A stretch of 64,000 nt of DNA from RYN-230 sp963782185 (GCA_963782185.1 CAWAJB010000003.1:310001-374000); one strand, 5' to 3'; shown: positions 34,236 through 43,341, numbered from the stretch's first letter. A program made the numbers and translations. The notes: a model not told the origin generated them from the letters alone.

Positions 34236-36357
34236 TCAGGCCGTGGTGGCGGCCAGCACGAGGGGCAGCACACGGGGCGCGCCAGCCTGGCGGAGCAGCC
34301 TGGCGGCGACCGTCATGGTCCAGCCGCTGTCGATGCGGTCGTCGATGACCAGCACCGGGCCGGCGAGCGAGGCCACCGCCTCGGCCAGTGGCCCGGCGAG
34401 CTGCAGCTCCCGCCAGACGGCCTGGAGCCGCTGCGGGCTGTTGAACTGGCCTGACCCGCCGGGACCCAGGCCTGCGTAGCCGAGGGAACCCAGCAGCGGC
34501 AGCCGCGCCGATCTCCGCGATCCGCTGGCCCAGGCTGGCGATGAGCCGGGGCCGGGTCCGGCTGGGCAGGGTGACCACCCCGCCCGGCCGCTGCTCCCAG
34601 TCCCACGCGGCCAGGACCTGGACCAGGGCGGTGACGAGGTCATCGGGAACATCAGCGTCGGTGCCGGGGCTTTCCAGCAGGGTCCGCAGCACCGGCCCCC
34701 AGCCCAGCCCGGTGAGACGGCCCAGCGCCCGCCCGGTATCGGCCGACAGATCCGCCGGGATCTTGCCCGCCACGTCCACGCCGAGCCGTTTCATGCCCGG
34801 CGGCCACATCCGGCGCGGGCTGATGTCGATACCGGGACGGAGCAGCCGGGCCCGCGCGAGCGCGGTCCCTTCCGCCGACACCTCCGCAGGCCAGGGGTGC
34901 CCCGTGCAGTTGTCGCACCGGCCGCAGGGCTGTGCGGCGGGATCATCGAGCTGCTGGCGCAGGTACTCCATCCGGCAGCGGGGGGTGCGCAGGTAATCGA
35001 GCATGGCCTGCTGCTCCCGGTGACGTTCCGCCGCCACCGTCGCGTAGCGCTCGGCGTCGTAGGCCCACGGCTGCCCGGTCGCCACCCAGCCGCCGCTGAC
35101 CTTGCGCACCGCGCCGTCCACGTCCAGGACCTTCAGCATCATCTCCAGCCGGGCGCGGCTCAGGTCCACCTGGGTCTCCAGCGCCCCCGACGACAGCGGC
35201 CCGGCCGCCTCACCGAGCGCACCGAGCGCGGCCCGGACCAGGGCCTCGGCCGGGAAGGCCAGTGACGCGAAGTACGCCCAGATATCGCGGTCCTCCGGCC
35301 CCGGCAGCAGGACCACGTCGGCGCGGGGCACGGCCCGGCCCGCCCGGCCGATCTGCTGGTAATAGGCGACGGGAGACTGCGGGGCACCCAGGTGCACGAC
35401 GAAGCCCAGGTCCGGCTTGTCGAAACCCATGCCCAGCGCGCTGGTCGCCACCAGCGCCTTGAGCTCCCCGTCAAGCAGGGCGCGCTCGGCGGCGAGCCGC
35501 TGCTCCTGCTCGTCCCGGCCGGTGTAGGGGAGGACGTCGTGGCCTCGGTCGCGCAGGAAGGCCGCGGTCTCGTGGGCCGCGGCCACGGTGAGCGTGTAGA
35601 TGATGCCGGAGCCCGGCAACTGGCCGAGGTGCTCAGCCAGCCAGCCGAGGCGCTGCTGGGCGGCGGGCAGTTCCACGACGGCCAGGCACAGGCTCTCCCG
35701 GTCCAGCGGGCCGCGCAGCACCAAAGCCTCACCCTCGGCCCCGCTGGACAGCTGCTCAGCCACGTCGCGGGTGACCCGGGCGTTGGCCGTGGCCGTGGTA
35801 GCGAGCACGGGCACGCCCGGGGGCAGGTTCTCCAGCACGGTGCGGAGCCGGCGGTAGTCGGGCCGGAAGTCATGGCCCCAGTCAGAGATGCAGTGAGCCT
35901 CGTCCACGACCAGCATCCCCGCGGTGGCGGCGAGCTTGGGCAGGACCAGATCGCGGAAGCCGGGGTTGTTCAGCCGTTCCGGGCTGACCAGCAGCAGGTC
36001 CACCGAGCCCGCGGCGATCTCCGCGTAGATCTCGTCCCAGTCGGCCATGTTGGCCGAGTTCACGGTCCGGGCCTGCAACCCGGCCCGGGCGGCCGCCTCG
36101 ATCTGGTTGCGCATCAGGGCGAGCAAGGGGGAGATGATGATGGTCGGGCCCATGTCCCGGGCCCGGAGCAGGGCAGTGGTCACGAAGTACACAGCCGACT
36201 TGCCCCAGCCGGTGCGCTGCACGACCAGGGCCCGGCGCCGGTCCCGGGCCAGGGCCTGGATCGCCGTCCACTGATCCTCGCGAAGCCGTGCGGACGGCCC
36301 GGCCAGCGCCCGCAGGCTCTGCTCCGCCTCCTCGCGAAGGTCAGCATCGGATGTCAT
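34236..36357 (-). pseudogene. recQ: RecQ-family helicase with phosphoribosyltransferase-like C-terminus, frameshifted
   Basis: 3'-5' DNA helicase. Core motifs: RTGWGKSAVYF (Walker A), DEAHCISDWGHDFRPDY (motif II), YYQQIGRAGR (motif VI), and a zinc-binding CRMEYL...CGRCDNC. The first ~615 residues are in one frame. At 34506 a single extra base (or two missing) shifts the tail, which continues correctly as RLPLLGSLGYAG ... VLVIDDRIDSGWTMTVAARL to a stop at 34236. That tail has the PRPP-loop look (DDRIDSGWT) of a phosphoribosyltransferase fold, a domain seen on some actinobacterial RecQ proteins. If unrepaired, translation ends in an unrelated frame at 34222. Confidence 0.82.
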
Positions 36358-36636
36358 GCATCCTTGGTATCAGGCCCGGCCGACAACCGGGGCCGGCAAC
36401 CGGGGCCGGCAGCCCGCGCCGCGTCGTGAGCCGCGGGCCGCGACCCCCGGATCGTCCCAGCAGGACAGCCGACATTTGGGTTCATGGCACCCAGTGCTCC
36501 AGGGGCAGGCCAGGCCGCACCTTACTTCGCTATGCTGCACGTACCGGACCTGACGGCAGCCCCCGCCCTGCAGTCGAGCGCGCGCCGCCACGGCGCGCGC
36601 CAAAGGCATAGTTCCTGTGGCCCGAGGAGGTCGCTG
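36358..36636. other. 279-bp intergenic region between divergent recQ and the G1-like gene
   Basis: Contains two copies of a CAACCGGGGCCGG direct repeat at 36384-36411 near the recQ start, an AT-richer patch around 36515-36545 that could hold the promoter of the secreted protein, and a GC-rich palindrome CGCGCGCCGCCACGGCGCGCG (36577-36597). No gene that I can support. Confidence 0.45.
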
Positions 36637-37584
36637 ATGATCGCTGCCGGGTTAATTCGCGCCATGGCGCGCAGGCGACGGTGGCCGCTAGCGATCGCCG
36701 GGATGGCTGCCGCCCCCGTCTTCCTCGCGGCCCCCGCATGGGCGGGACCCGCGACCGCGGCGCGCGGGGGGGCGGCCCAGGCAACCACGGGAAGCCCGGA
36801 CGCACGGACCGGGGCCCGGGAGGTCAGCAACTGCGGGAACGGCGTGTCAGCCGTCACCGTCCGGCTGCCCGCCGGCTTCGACCCGCTCACCGCCACCGCG
36901 GCCCAGCTGGCCGCGAACGATCTGCCGCTCCGGCCGGCCGGCCGGGCGGAGCTGGCCGCGTGGCGCACGTTCGTGACCGGGGGAGTGCAGGCGGCCCGGA
37001 CCACATGCTCCTTCGCGCCGGTGACCCCGTCCAGCGCACCCCGGTCCATCGTGGGTGACGCGAAGCCCGCGAACTCCCAGTCGATCGTGGGCGATGCGAA
37101 ACTGGCGAGCGCCCAGTCGATCGTGGGCGATGCCCAGCCTATGCAGTCCCAGTCCATCGTGGGTGACGCCAGCCCGGTCCTCGGTACCCTGACGCCGCCG
37201 GCCACCGCGCCGCGGCCGGGTCCCGGGGGGAACCGGGCCAGCGCCGCCACCCGGACTGTGGTCTCCGGCACCTGGCGGGTCACCCGGCCCAGGAACGACC
37301 CAACCGCCGTCGCCTCATCGTGGGCAGGCATCGGCCTGGGCCGGCGGGCTGACCCGCGCATCCAGGCGGGCTCCGCCGCAGGCGGCTACTTCGGCCCGTA
37401 CCTGTGGTGGCGGGTGGTCCCGCAGCGGCCGAACGAGCAGCGGATCAGCCTGGACACCGCGCCGGGAGACACGGTGTACGTGCGGATCCAGTTGCTCCGC
37501 GGCCGGGCGGCGGTCACCATCCGGGACGAGAACACGGGCGCCGGCGGCAGCTACGTCCTGCGCTGGAGCGGGCTGGACGGTTAA
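36637..37584 (+). CDS. Secreted protein with truncated peptidase-G1 (eqolisin)-like domain and SIVGDA repeats
   Basis: 315 residues from the ATG at 36637, with CGAGGAGG 7 nt upstream. A signal peptide (RRRRWPLAIAGMAAAPVFLAAPAWA) is followed by an N-terminal segment FDPLTATAAQLAANDLPLRP typical of actinobacterial G1 proteins, then four 12-residue repeats starting SIVGDA (nt 37045, 37081, 37117, 37153). The second half matches the first strands of a G1 domain: SGTWRVTRP, SSWAGIGLG, IQAGSAAGG (the expected catalytic Gln), LWWRVVP and APGDTVYV. It ends before the segment where the catalytic Glu is expected, so it is probably not a protease. Codon 6 is a rare TTA Leu. Confidence 0.7.
   Translation: MIAAGLIRAMARRRRWPLAIAGMAAAPVFLAAPAWAGPATAARGGAAQATTGSPDARTGAREVSNCGNGVSAVTVRLPAGFDPLTATAAQLAANDLPLRPAGRAELAAWRTFVTGGVQAARTTCSFAPVTPSSAPRSIVGDAKPANSQSIVGDAKLASAQSIVGDAQPMQSQSIVGDASPVLGTLTPPATAPRPGPGGNRASAATRTVVSGTWRVTRPRNDPTAVASSWAGIGLGRRADPRIQAGSAAGGYFGPYLWWRVVPQRPNEQRISLDTAPGDTVYVRIQLLRGRAAVTIRDENTGAGGSYVLRWSGLDG
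37045..37170 (+). repeat. Four 36-bp in-frame repeats (SIVGDA)
   Basis: Units start at 37045, 37081, 37117 and 37153 with an exact 36-nt spacing; each begins TC(C/G)ATCGTGGG(T/C)GA and encodes SIVGDA followed by a variable six-residue spacer such as KPANSQ or KLASAQ. They lie between the N-terminal segment and the G1-like domain. Confidence 0.9.
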
Positions 37585-37592
37585 CTGACTGG

Positions 37593-38381
37593 ATGCACGA
37601 CGACATCAGGCTCGTCAAGGCCTGCCTCAACGGCAAGCGCAGCCAGGCGGAGTTCCCCGCGGTGCCGGTCACGCCCGGCGAGCTCGCCCGGGACGCCGCG
37701 GCCGCGGTCGCAGCCGGGGCCGAGGCTATCCACCTGCACGCGCGCGGCAGGGACACGGCCGAGTCGGTACAGGCCGCGGACGTCGGGGCCGCGGTGGCCT
37801 CGGTCCGCGAGGCGTGCCCGGGCACCCCGGTCGGGGTTTCCACCGGGTTGTGGATCACCCGCGGGGACGCGGCGGCCCGGCAGGCCGCCGTGGCGGGCTG
37901 GGCGGGCCTGGCCGCTGGCGCGCGGCCCGATTTCGCCTCGGTCAACGTCAGTGAGGACGGATGGGCGGGCGTGGCCGGATCGCTGGGCGCCGCCGGGATC
38001 GCCGTCGAGGCCGGGGTATGGTCGGCCGCCGACGTCCGGGTGCTGGCCGGCGCCTTCGCGGAGGGCGGGCTGCCGCAGCCGCCGTTGCGGATCCTGGTCG
38101 AGGTCATGGACGTGCCGGCGCAGGCCGCGATCCGGGTGGCCGGGGAGATCCTGCACGCGCTCGACGACTCCCCGCTGCGCGGGCTCCCGCGACTGCTGCA
38201 CGGCGAGGAGGAGGGCTGCTGGCCGCTGGTGGCGCACGCGGCCCGGGAAGGGCTGCCGACCAGGATCGGGCTGGAGGACACCACGGCTGGACCGGACGGC
38301 GAGCCGGTCAGCGGCAACGCCGAACTGGTCCGCCGCGCGCTGGAGGTACTGGCCGCGCACCGCCCCGGGGGGCGCGGGTAG
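37593..38381 (+). CDS. BKACE-family (beta-keto acid cleavage enzyme) protein
   Basis: 262 residues. The N-terminal LVKACLNGKRSQAEFPAVPVTPGELARDA and AIHLHARG (metal-binding His pair) are typical of BKACE enzymes, which split a beta-keto acid using acetyl-CoA. Later His residues are in LLHGEEEGCWPLV and the IGLEDT motif is conserved. It is somewhat shorter than the usual 270-310 residues. It starts 8 nt after the G1-like gene, so probably the same transcript, and is convergent with the DsbA-like gene. Substrate unknown. Confidence 0.86.
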   Translation: MHDDIRLVKACLNGKRSQAEFPAVPVTPGELARDAAAAVAAGAEAIHLHARGRDTAESVQAADVGAAVASVREACPGTPVGVSTGLWITRGDAAARQAAVAGWAGLAAGARPDFASVNVSEDGWAGVAGSLGAAGIAVEAGVWSAADVRVLAGAFAEGGLPQPPLRILVEVMDVPAQAAIRVAGEILHALDDSPLRGLPRLLHGEEEGCWPLVAHAAREGLPTRIGLEDTTAGPDGEPVSGNAELVRRALEVLAAHRPGGRG

Positions 38382-38386
38382 GAAAC

Positions 38387-39163
38387 TCAACGGGCGGCCA
38401 GGATCAGTTTCTCCAGGGCGCTGCCTGGCTGCACCAGGATCGCGTTGCCGACGGTCTTGCCGTTCAGCCGTACCGTCGGCGTCGAATCAATCCCGTTCTT
38501 GATGATCCGCTCGCTGAGCGGCACGGCCAGCGGCGCGTAAGCCTGGGATGAGACACACCGGGTGAACGACGCGCTGGACAGCCCGGCCTTGCGGCCCAGC
38601 GCGAGGAGCAGGCTGACCGGGAAGCCGCCCTGGGTCCGCTCACCGGGCTGGTTGGCGTAGAGCAGGTTGTGGTATTGCGCCCACTGGCGGGCGGGCACGC
38701 ACTGCGCCGCCGCCCACGCCCGCACCGAGTTGCCCTGGGCCGGCTGCTCACCCAGGAAGATCGTGAACGGGTGGTAGACCACCCGGACCTTGCCCTGGAA
38801 GGCCAGCTTCTGCACGACCGCGCCGTTGGCCTTCTCGAACACGTCGCAGACCGGGCACTGGAAGTCCTCGTAGATGTCCAGCACCGGGGTCTTCGCGGAC
38901 GGCCGGGACATGGTCACGCTGTGGTCGGAGTTCTTGGTGACCGGCGCGAACGGGCCGTTGTAGGAGGCGTCATGCACCGTAGCCGGACCGGTGCCCGTGC
39001 TCTGGCCGGGCCGGATCACCACGATGACGATGAGGGCGATGACGACCGCGCCGACGGCGCTGCCCACCACGATCAGCACCCGGTTGCGCTGCCGGCGGCG
39101 GGCCGCCCGTTCCCGCTCCGCCCGGATACGCTCCCGGGCCGCGGCCCGGCCGGACCTGCTCAT
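38387..39163 (-). CDS. DsbA-like membrane-anchored thioredoxin-fold protein
   Basis: 258 residues from the ATG at 39163, which overlaps the Fur/Zur stop (ATGA). Basic cytoplasmic N-terminus, one transmembrane helix (~28-52), then an extracytoplasmic thioredoxin-4/DsbA domain with CPVC in YEDFQCPVCDVFE and the cis-Pro segment IDSTPTVRLNGK. It resembles actinobacterial DsbA/MDSP-like oxidases. As the last gene of the zinc operon it may keep thiol ligands of exported zinc proteins in the right redox state; that link is inference. Confidence 0.88.
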   Translation of the reverse strand: MSRSGRAAARERIRAERERAARRRQRNRVLIVVGSAVGAVVIALIVIVVIRPGQSTGTGPATVHDASYNGPFAPVTKNSDHSVTMSRPSAKTPVLDIYEDFQCPVCDVFEKANGAVVQKLAFQGKVRVVYHPFTIFLGEQPAQGNSVRAWAAAQCVPARQWAQYHNLLYANQPGERTQGGFPVSLLLALGRKAGLSSASFTRCVSSQAYAPLAVPLSERIIKNGIDSTPTVRLNGKTVGNAILVQPGSALEKLILAAR

Positions 39164-39618
39164 GGCCCGACGGCCCCGGCCCGCCCGCCGACGTCCGCGC
39201 TGCACGCCGGGCACAGCCCGAACAGCTCCACGGTGTGGTCCACGGCGGTGAACCCGGCATCGGCCGCGACCTGCTCGGCCCAGCGCTCCACCGCGCGGCC
39301 CTCGACCTCGACGCTGGTCCCGCACTGGCGGCAGATCAGGTGGTGGTGATGGGCGTTGCTCTCGCACCGGCGGTACAGCGTCTCGCCGCTGGCATCCCGG
39401 ATCGTGTCCACCTGGCCGTCTTCGCTCAGCACCTGCAGGTGCCGGTAGACGGTGGTCAGGCCGATATGCTCGCCACGCTGGCGCAGCTCAGCATGGATCC
39501 GCTGGGCGCTGCAGAACCCGGGCAGCCCGCCGAGGACCGCCGACAGTGCCTCAGCCTGCCGGGTCCCGCGCACCCGGGTGCCGCCCAGTGGACGCTTAGC
39601 AGGCACCGGCGTCATCAC
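39160..39618 (-). CDS. zur: Fur-family regulator, probable zinc uptake regulator Zur
   Basis: 152 residues (GTG 39618 or ATG 39615). Winged helix with TTVYRHLQVL recognition region, His-rich metal segment NAHHHHLICRQCG and a second CxxC (LCPAC), giving the two-CxxC structural zinc site and the regulatory site. Position inside a zinc ABC operon makes Zur the natural assignment over Fur or PerR. It overlaps the permease stop and the DsbA-like start, so it is translated with the transporter and probably autoregulated. Confidence 0.92.
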   Translation of the reverse strand: MMTPVPAKRPLGGTRVRGTRQAEALSAVLGGLPGFCSAQRIHAELRQRGEHIGLTTVYRHLQVLSEDGQVDTIRDASGETLYRRCESNAHHHHLICRQCGTSVEVEGRAVERWAEQVAADAGFTAVDHTVELFGLCPACSADVGGRAGAVGP

Positions 39619-40472
39619 ACCCGCACATTAGCAGCCGGTATCCCGTGCTCCCCGGCTCCGCGCCACGCCCCCTGGCCTGCGGAACGCCGCCCGCGCAGGG
39701 TGGCCCAGGCCCGGCCGGCGGCGTAGCAGAGCGCCCCGAACGTCCCCACGAAGAAGCCGACTGGCCAGTTCGTGTCGTAGGCGGCCGCGATCGAGGCCCA
39801 GACCACCACGACCGCGATGGCCGCGGACAGCAACAGGGCGGCCATCGGCTTGCTGGTCACCGAGCGGGCGGCGGCAGGCGGCCCGATCATCAGGCTGAAG
39901 ATGAGCAGCGCCCCCACCACGGGCAGGGTCAAGCTGGTGGCCAGCGCCACGACCACGAGGAACAGCGTCTCCACCCGGGCCGGCCGGACGCCGCGCGCCT
40001 CGGCCAGCTCCGGCATCACCGAGGAGAGCAGCAGCGGCCGGTAGAGCACGGCGATGGCCGCGACGGATGCGGCGGCGAGGATCGCGACCGGCAGCACCTC
40101 GCTGGTGCTGACCCCGAGCACCTCGCCAAACAGCAGCGCGTAGATCTCTGGCGCGTACTCGGTGCTGAAGCTCAGGAACAGCGCGCCCAGGCCGAGCAGG
40201 GCCACGAGGGCCAGGGCCGTGGCGACGTCCCGCCGGCCACGGCGGCTCAGCCAGCCGATCCCGAGCGCGCCGAGCAGCGCCGCCGCCGCCAGCCCGATCA
40301 GCGTGTTGACGCCGATCAGGCTGGCGCCGGCCGCGCCCGCGAATGCGCCCTGCGGGACGGCGTCCGCGACGAACGCCGAGCCGCGCAGCACGATGAAGAA
40401 CCCGACGACGCCCGCGACGATCGCCACTATCGTGCCCACCAGCCAGGCGTTGGTCATGAACCCGGTGAACAT
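39615..40472 (-). CDS. Zinc ABC transporter permease (second)
   Basis: 285-residue ABC-3-family membrane permease with about eight hydrophobic helices. The family pattern FIVLRGSAFVADAVPQGAFAGAAGA and the helix containing SSVMPELAEARGV are clear. Lies 4 nt after the first permease, so a heterodimeric channel is likely. The C-terminus is a short Arg/Gly-rich tail. Stop overlaps the zur start. Confidence 0.92.
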   Translation of the reverse strand: MFTGFMTNAWLVGTIVAIVAGVVGFFIVLRGSAFVADAVPQGAFAGAAGASLIGVNTLIGLAAAALLGALGIGWLSRRGRRDVATALALVALLGLGALFLSFSTEYAPEIYALLFGEVLGVSTSEVLPVAILAAASVAAIAVLYRPLLLSSVMPELAEARGVRPARVETLFLVVVALATSLTLPVVGALLIFSLMIGPPAAARSVTSKPMAALLLSAAIAVVVVWASIAAAYDTNWPVGFFVGTFGALCYAAGRAWATLRGRRSAGQGAWRGAGEHGIPAANVRV

Positions 40473-40476
40473 CGGC

Positions 40477-41346
40477 TCAGGCCCGCCTCACCCGGCTGGT
40501 GAGGCCCGCCGCGGCCACGTAGGACAGGAAGATCAGCGTCACCACGAAGAAGCTGACCGGCCAGCCATGCCGGGCGGGCGGCCAGTAGAAGCTGTCGTAG
40601 GCGAGCAGCACACCGAGCCACGTCGCCGCCACGCCGGCCAGGGCTGACCAGGCCATGGCCAGTCCCGGGCGGCTGGTCAGGCGCAGCCCGATCGCGGCCG
40701 GCCCGATCAGCAGCGCGGTGGACAGGATGGTGCCGATCGTCATCGCCGACAGCGAGACCGCCAGCGCGATCGCGACCAGGCACGCCGCGCCGACCAGCCG
40801 CACGCTGACGCCACGCGCCGCGGCCAGGTCGGGGGCGACCGAGCTGAGCAGCAGCGGCCGGTACAGCACGGCCACGATCGCCACCGCCGCGAGGCTGAGC
40901 GCCACGATGGCCGGCAGGATGGAGCTGCTGATCGTGAACATGGAACCGAACAGGATCGTGATCGTGGCCCCGGTGACGTTGCTGTGCGTGGTGTCCCAGT
41001 AGAGGAACAGCGCGGCCAGGCCCAGCGCCGCGCCGCGGACGATCCCGGTGGCCAGGTCGCGGCCGCGGGGGCGCTGTACGCCGATCATGTCCATTACCCC
41101 GGCGGCCAGCACGCCGACGCCCACGAATCCCCACAGCGGGCTCACGCCGACGAGATAGGAGGCAGAGCCGCCGGTCACGCTTATGTCGGCCAGCGCGTGC
41201 CCCGCGTAGGACTGGCCGCGGATCACGGTGAACGAGCCGACGATCCCGGACACCAGCGCGACGACCCCGCCCGCGGCCAGGGCCACGTGCACCGGGCCGC
41301 TGGCGAAGAAACCTGGCTCGATGACCGCGTTCAGTACTCCGGCCAC
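40477..41346 (-). CDS. Zinc ABC transporter permease (first)
   Basis: 289-residue ABC-3-family permease, start at the GTG at 41346 (GGGGAAG upstream); the open frame continues to 41421 without support. Eight or nine helices; conserved FTVIRGQSYAGHALADISVTGG and SSVAPDLAAARGV. About 28% longer hydrophobic loops than its partner are not apparent; the two look like ancient paralogues. Lies 34 nt downstream of the ATPase gene. Confidence 0.92.
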   Translation of the reverse strand: MAGVLNAVIEPGFFASGPVHVALAAGGVVALVSGIVGSFTVIRGQSYAGHALADISVTGGSASYLVGVSPLWGFVGVGVLAAGVMDMIGVQRPRGRDLATGIVRGAALGLAALFLYWDTTHSNVTGATITILFGSMFTISSSILPAIVALSLAAVAIVAVLYRPLLLSSVAPDLAAARGVSVRLVGAACLVAIALAVSLSAMTIGTILSTALLIGPAAIGLRLTSRPGLAMAWSALAGVAATWLGVLLAYDSFYWPPARHGWPVSFFVVTLIFLSYVAAAGLTSRVRRA

Positions 41347-41380
41347 GGCGACTTCCCCGCCGCGGCGGCGACCGCGGCCA

Positions 41381-42271
41381 CTAGGCGCTCTTGTGGATGA
41401 TGGCGTCCGCGGACGGCACATCCAGCTCTTCCGGCTGCGGGGCGCCCGGCCCGGCGCCCCGCCCGGCGCCCTGCCCGGCGACCTGCCCGGCGACCACGAG
41501 GATCCGGTCGTGCACCCTGATCACGTCCACGTGCTGGCCATACAGGTCGCTGAGCACCTCGGGGCGCACCACCTCGGCGGTCGTCCCGCTGGCCGCCCGG
41601 CCGGCCGCCATGTACACGATCCGGTCCATGACCGGCAGCAGCGGGTTCATGTCGTGGGCCGAGATCAGCACCGCGATCTGCTGCTCGCGGGCGACCCGGC
41701 CGAGCAACTCGACCACGTCCTGCTCGCTCGCGATGTCCAGGTTGGCCAGCGGCTCGTCGAGCAGGAGCAGCCGGGGGCGGCTGATCAGCGCGTGCGCGAT
41801 CAGCACCCGCTGCTGCTCCCCGCCGGACAGCAGGCCCACCCGCGCATCGGCGAACCGGTCCGCGCCCACCGCCTGCAGCATCTCGTCCACCAGGTGCCTG
41901 CGCCGGGCGGACGGCAGCGGGATGCCCAGCCGCTGCCCATCCAGCCCCAGGCCGACCAGGTCGCGGGCGCGCAGCGGCATGTCCGGGTCAAGCTGGATCT
42001 TCTGCGGTACATAGCCGGTCACCGAGCCGCGCCGGGTCCGCGACTGGCCCGCCACGCGCACGGTGCCCGCCGACGGGGCCTGCAGGCCGAGGATGACCCG
42101 CAGCAGCGTGGTCTTGCCCGCGCCGTTCGAGCCGATCAGGCCCGCGAACTCGCCCGGCCCCAGGCTGAAGCAGACGTCATCGAGGACCTTCCGGCCAGAC
42201 AGCCAGAGGCTGACCCCCTCCATCTGGAGGAGTTCGCCGACCCCCCGGCCCGGCCCGGGCCGCGCCATCAT
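41381..42271 (-). CDS. znuC: Zinc ABC transporter ATP-binding protein
   Basis: 296 residues, ATG overlapping the solute-binding protein stop (ATGA). Walker A GSNGAGKTTLL, Q-loop PQKIQLDP, signature LLSGGEQQRVL, Walker B LLLLDEPLANLD, H-loop ISAHDMNPL. Extra C-terminal region (~245-296) is Gly/Gln-rich low complexity. Energises import of zinc through the adjacent permeases. Confidence 0.95.
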   Translation of the reverse strand: MMARPGPGRGVGELLQMEGVSLWLSGRKVLDDVCFSLGPGEFAGLIGSNGAGKTTLLRVILGLQAPSAGTVRVAGQSRTRRGSVTGYVPQKIQLDPDMPLRARDLVGLGLDGQRLGIPLPSARRRHLVDEMLQAVGADRFADARVGLLSGGEQQRVLIAHALISRPRLLLLDEPLANLDIASEQDVVELLGRVAREQQIAVLISAHDMNPLLPVMDRIVYMAAGRAASGTTAEVVRPEVLSDLYGQHVDVIRVHDRILVVAGQVAGQGAGRGAGPGAPQPEELDVPSADAIIHKSA

Positions 42272-43266
42272 CTCAGCCTCTCCGTCGAAGTCCCGTGCTG
42301 GACGGCCCGCTCCAGCGCGGTCGTCTCGGCCATCATCCAGGACTGGTAGTCGTAGCCCGGTTCCGGCATGGTCTCGTACACGCCGACCACCGGGATCCCG
42401 CTGCGCTGGGCGGTGGCCAGGAACGAGGCGGTCAGGGAGTCGGTCACCTGCTGGTTGTACAGGAAGACCTTCACCTTGTGCCCGGAGAACAGGCCGTCCT
42501 CGAGCGAGACGTACTGGGGGGCCGGGTCCACGCCGTTCATGACGCCGGCCTGGAAGGCGAACGGCGTGAGGTTGCGGGTGCCCGCGGCCTGCAGCAGGTA
42601 GTCGCCGACCGGCTCGGTGGTGGCCACCGGCGTTCCCGGGTAGCGCGCCCGCAGCTTCGCGATCAGGTGATACCAGGGCTGCAGGGACCGGTCGAACGCG
42701 GCGGCCCGGGCGGCGAAGTACGCCTGGTGCGCGGGCTGGATGGCCGAGAGGGCGGCGGTCACGGCCCTGGCGACGGCCGGCATCGTGGACGGCTTGTACC
42801 ACAGGTGCGGGTTGGGGGTACTGTCCGGCAGCCCCAGCAGGTGCTGCACGTCGATGACCCTGCGGCTGCCGCTCGGGGCCGCGGCCTCGATCTTGTTCAT
42901 GTACGTGTCGTAGCCCAGGCCGTTCTGCACGACCAGGCCCGCGCTGCTGATCAGCTGGGCCACGCTCGCGCTGGCCTCGAACGCGTGCGGATCGGTGTTC
43001 GGGTTGCTCTCGATGGCGCTGGCGTGCACGTACCTGCCGCCGACCTGGCTGATCACGTCCGCGTACTGGTTCTCGGCGCCGACCGCGGCGATCGTGGCGG
43101 TCGAATTCGCGGCGGGGACCGTCCCGGGCCCGGCCGAGCACGCGGCGGCCAGCATGGCCGTCGCGGCGGCGGCCACCGCGATCAGGACGGCCCTGCTGGC
43201 AGGTGGCCTGAACGCTGCTGGCCTGAAGGCTGCTGGCCTGGATCCTGCTCGCCTGAGTAGGCGCAT
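42268..43266 (-). CDS. znuA: Zinc ABC transporter substrate-binding lipoprotein
   Basis: 332 residues. Signal peptide with lipobox LAAAC (Cys near residue 43) preceded by an Arg/Pro/Ala-rich N-region with a small repeat (RPAAF twice). Cluster A-I metal-binding protein: AENQYADVISQVGG, NPNTDPHAFE and LWYKPSTMPAVA carry the metal-site histidines; no His-rich loop is present. First gene of the operon, divergent from the DUF255 gene, with a probable Zur site between. Mn rather than Zn cannot be excluded by sequence alone, but zur in the operon argues for Zn. Confidence 0.92.
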   Translation of the reverse strand: MRLLRRAGSRPAAFRPAAFRPPASRAVLIAVAAAATAMLAAACSAGPGTVPAANSTATIAAVGAENQYADVISQVGGRYVHASAIESNPNTDPHAFEASASVAQLISSAGLVVQNGLGYDTYMNKIEAAAPSGSRRVIDVQHLLGLPDSTPNPHLWYKPSTMPAVARAVTAALSAIQPAHQAYFAARAAAFDRSLQPWYHLIAKLRARYPGTPVATTEPVGDYLLQAAGTRNLTPFAFQAGVMNGVDPAPQYVSLEDGLFSGHKVKVFLYNQQVTDSLTASFLATAQRSGIPVVGVYETMPEPGYDYQSWMMAETTALERAVQHGTSTERLR

Positions 43267-43322
43267 GTGCTGTCGGTCTCCGGTATGGATAGCTGCGGCT
43301 GGCCGGGGGCACGCCCCGTTGA

Positions 43323-43341
43323 TGAAAACGATAACCGTTAT
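43323..43341. promoter_or_regulatory. Putative Zur operator
   Basis: AT-rich TGAAAACGATAACCGTTAT, 57 bp upstream of znuA. The TGAAAA-n-GAT half resembles the actinobacterial Zur consensus TGAAAATGATTTTCA, and ATAACCGTTAT within it is nearly symmetric. The position matches repression of the znu operon; a second effect on the divergent DUF255 gene is possible. Confidence 0.5.
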
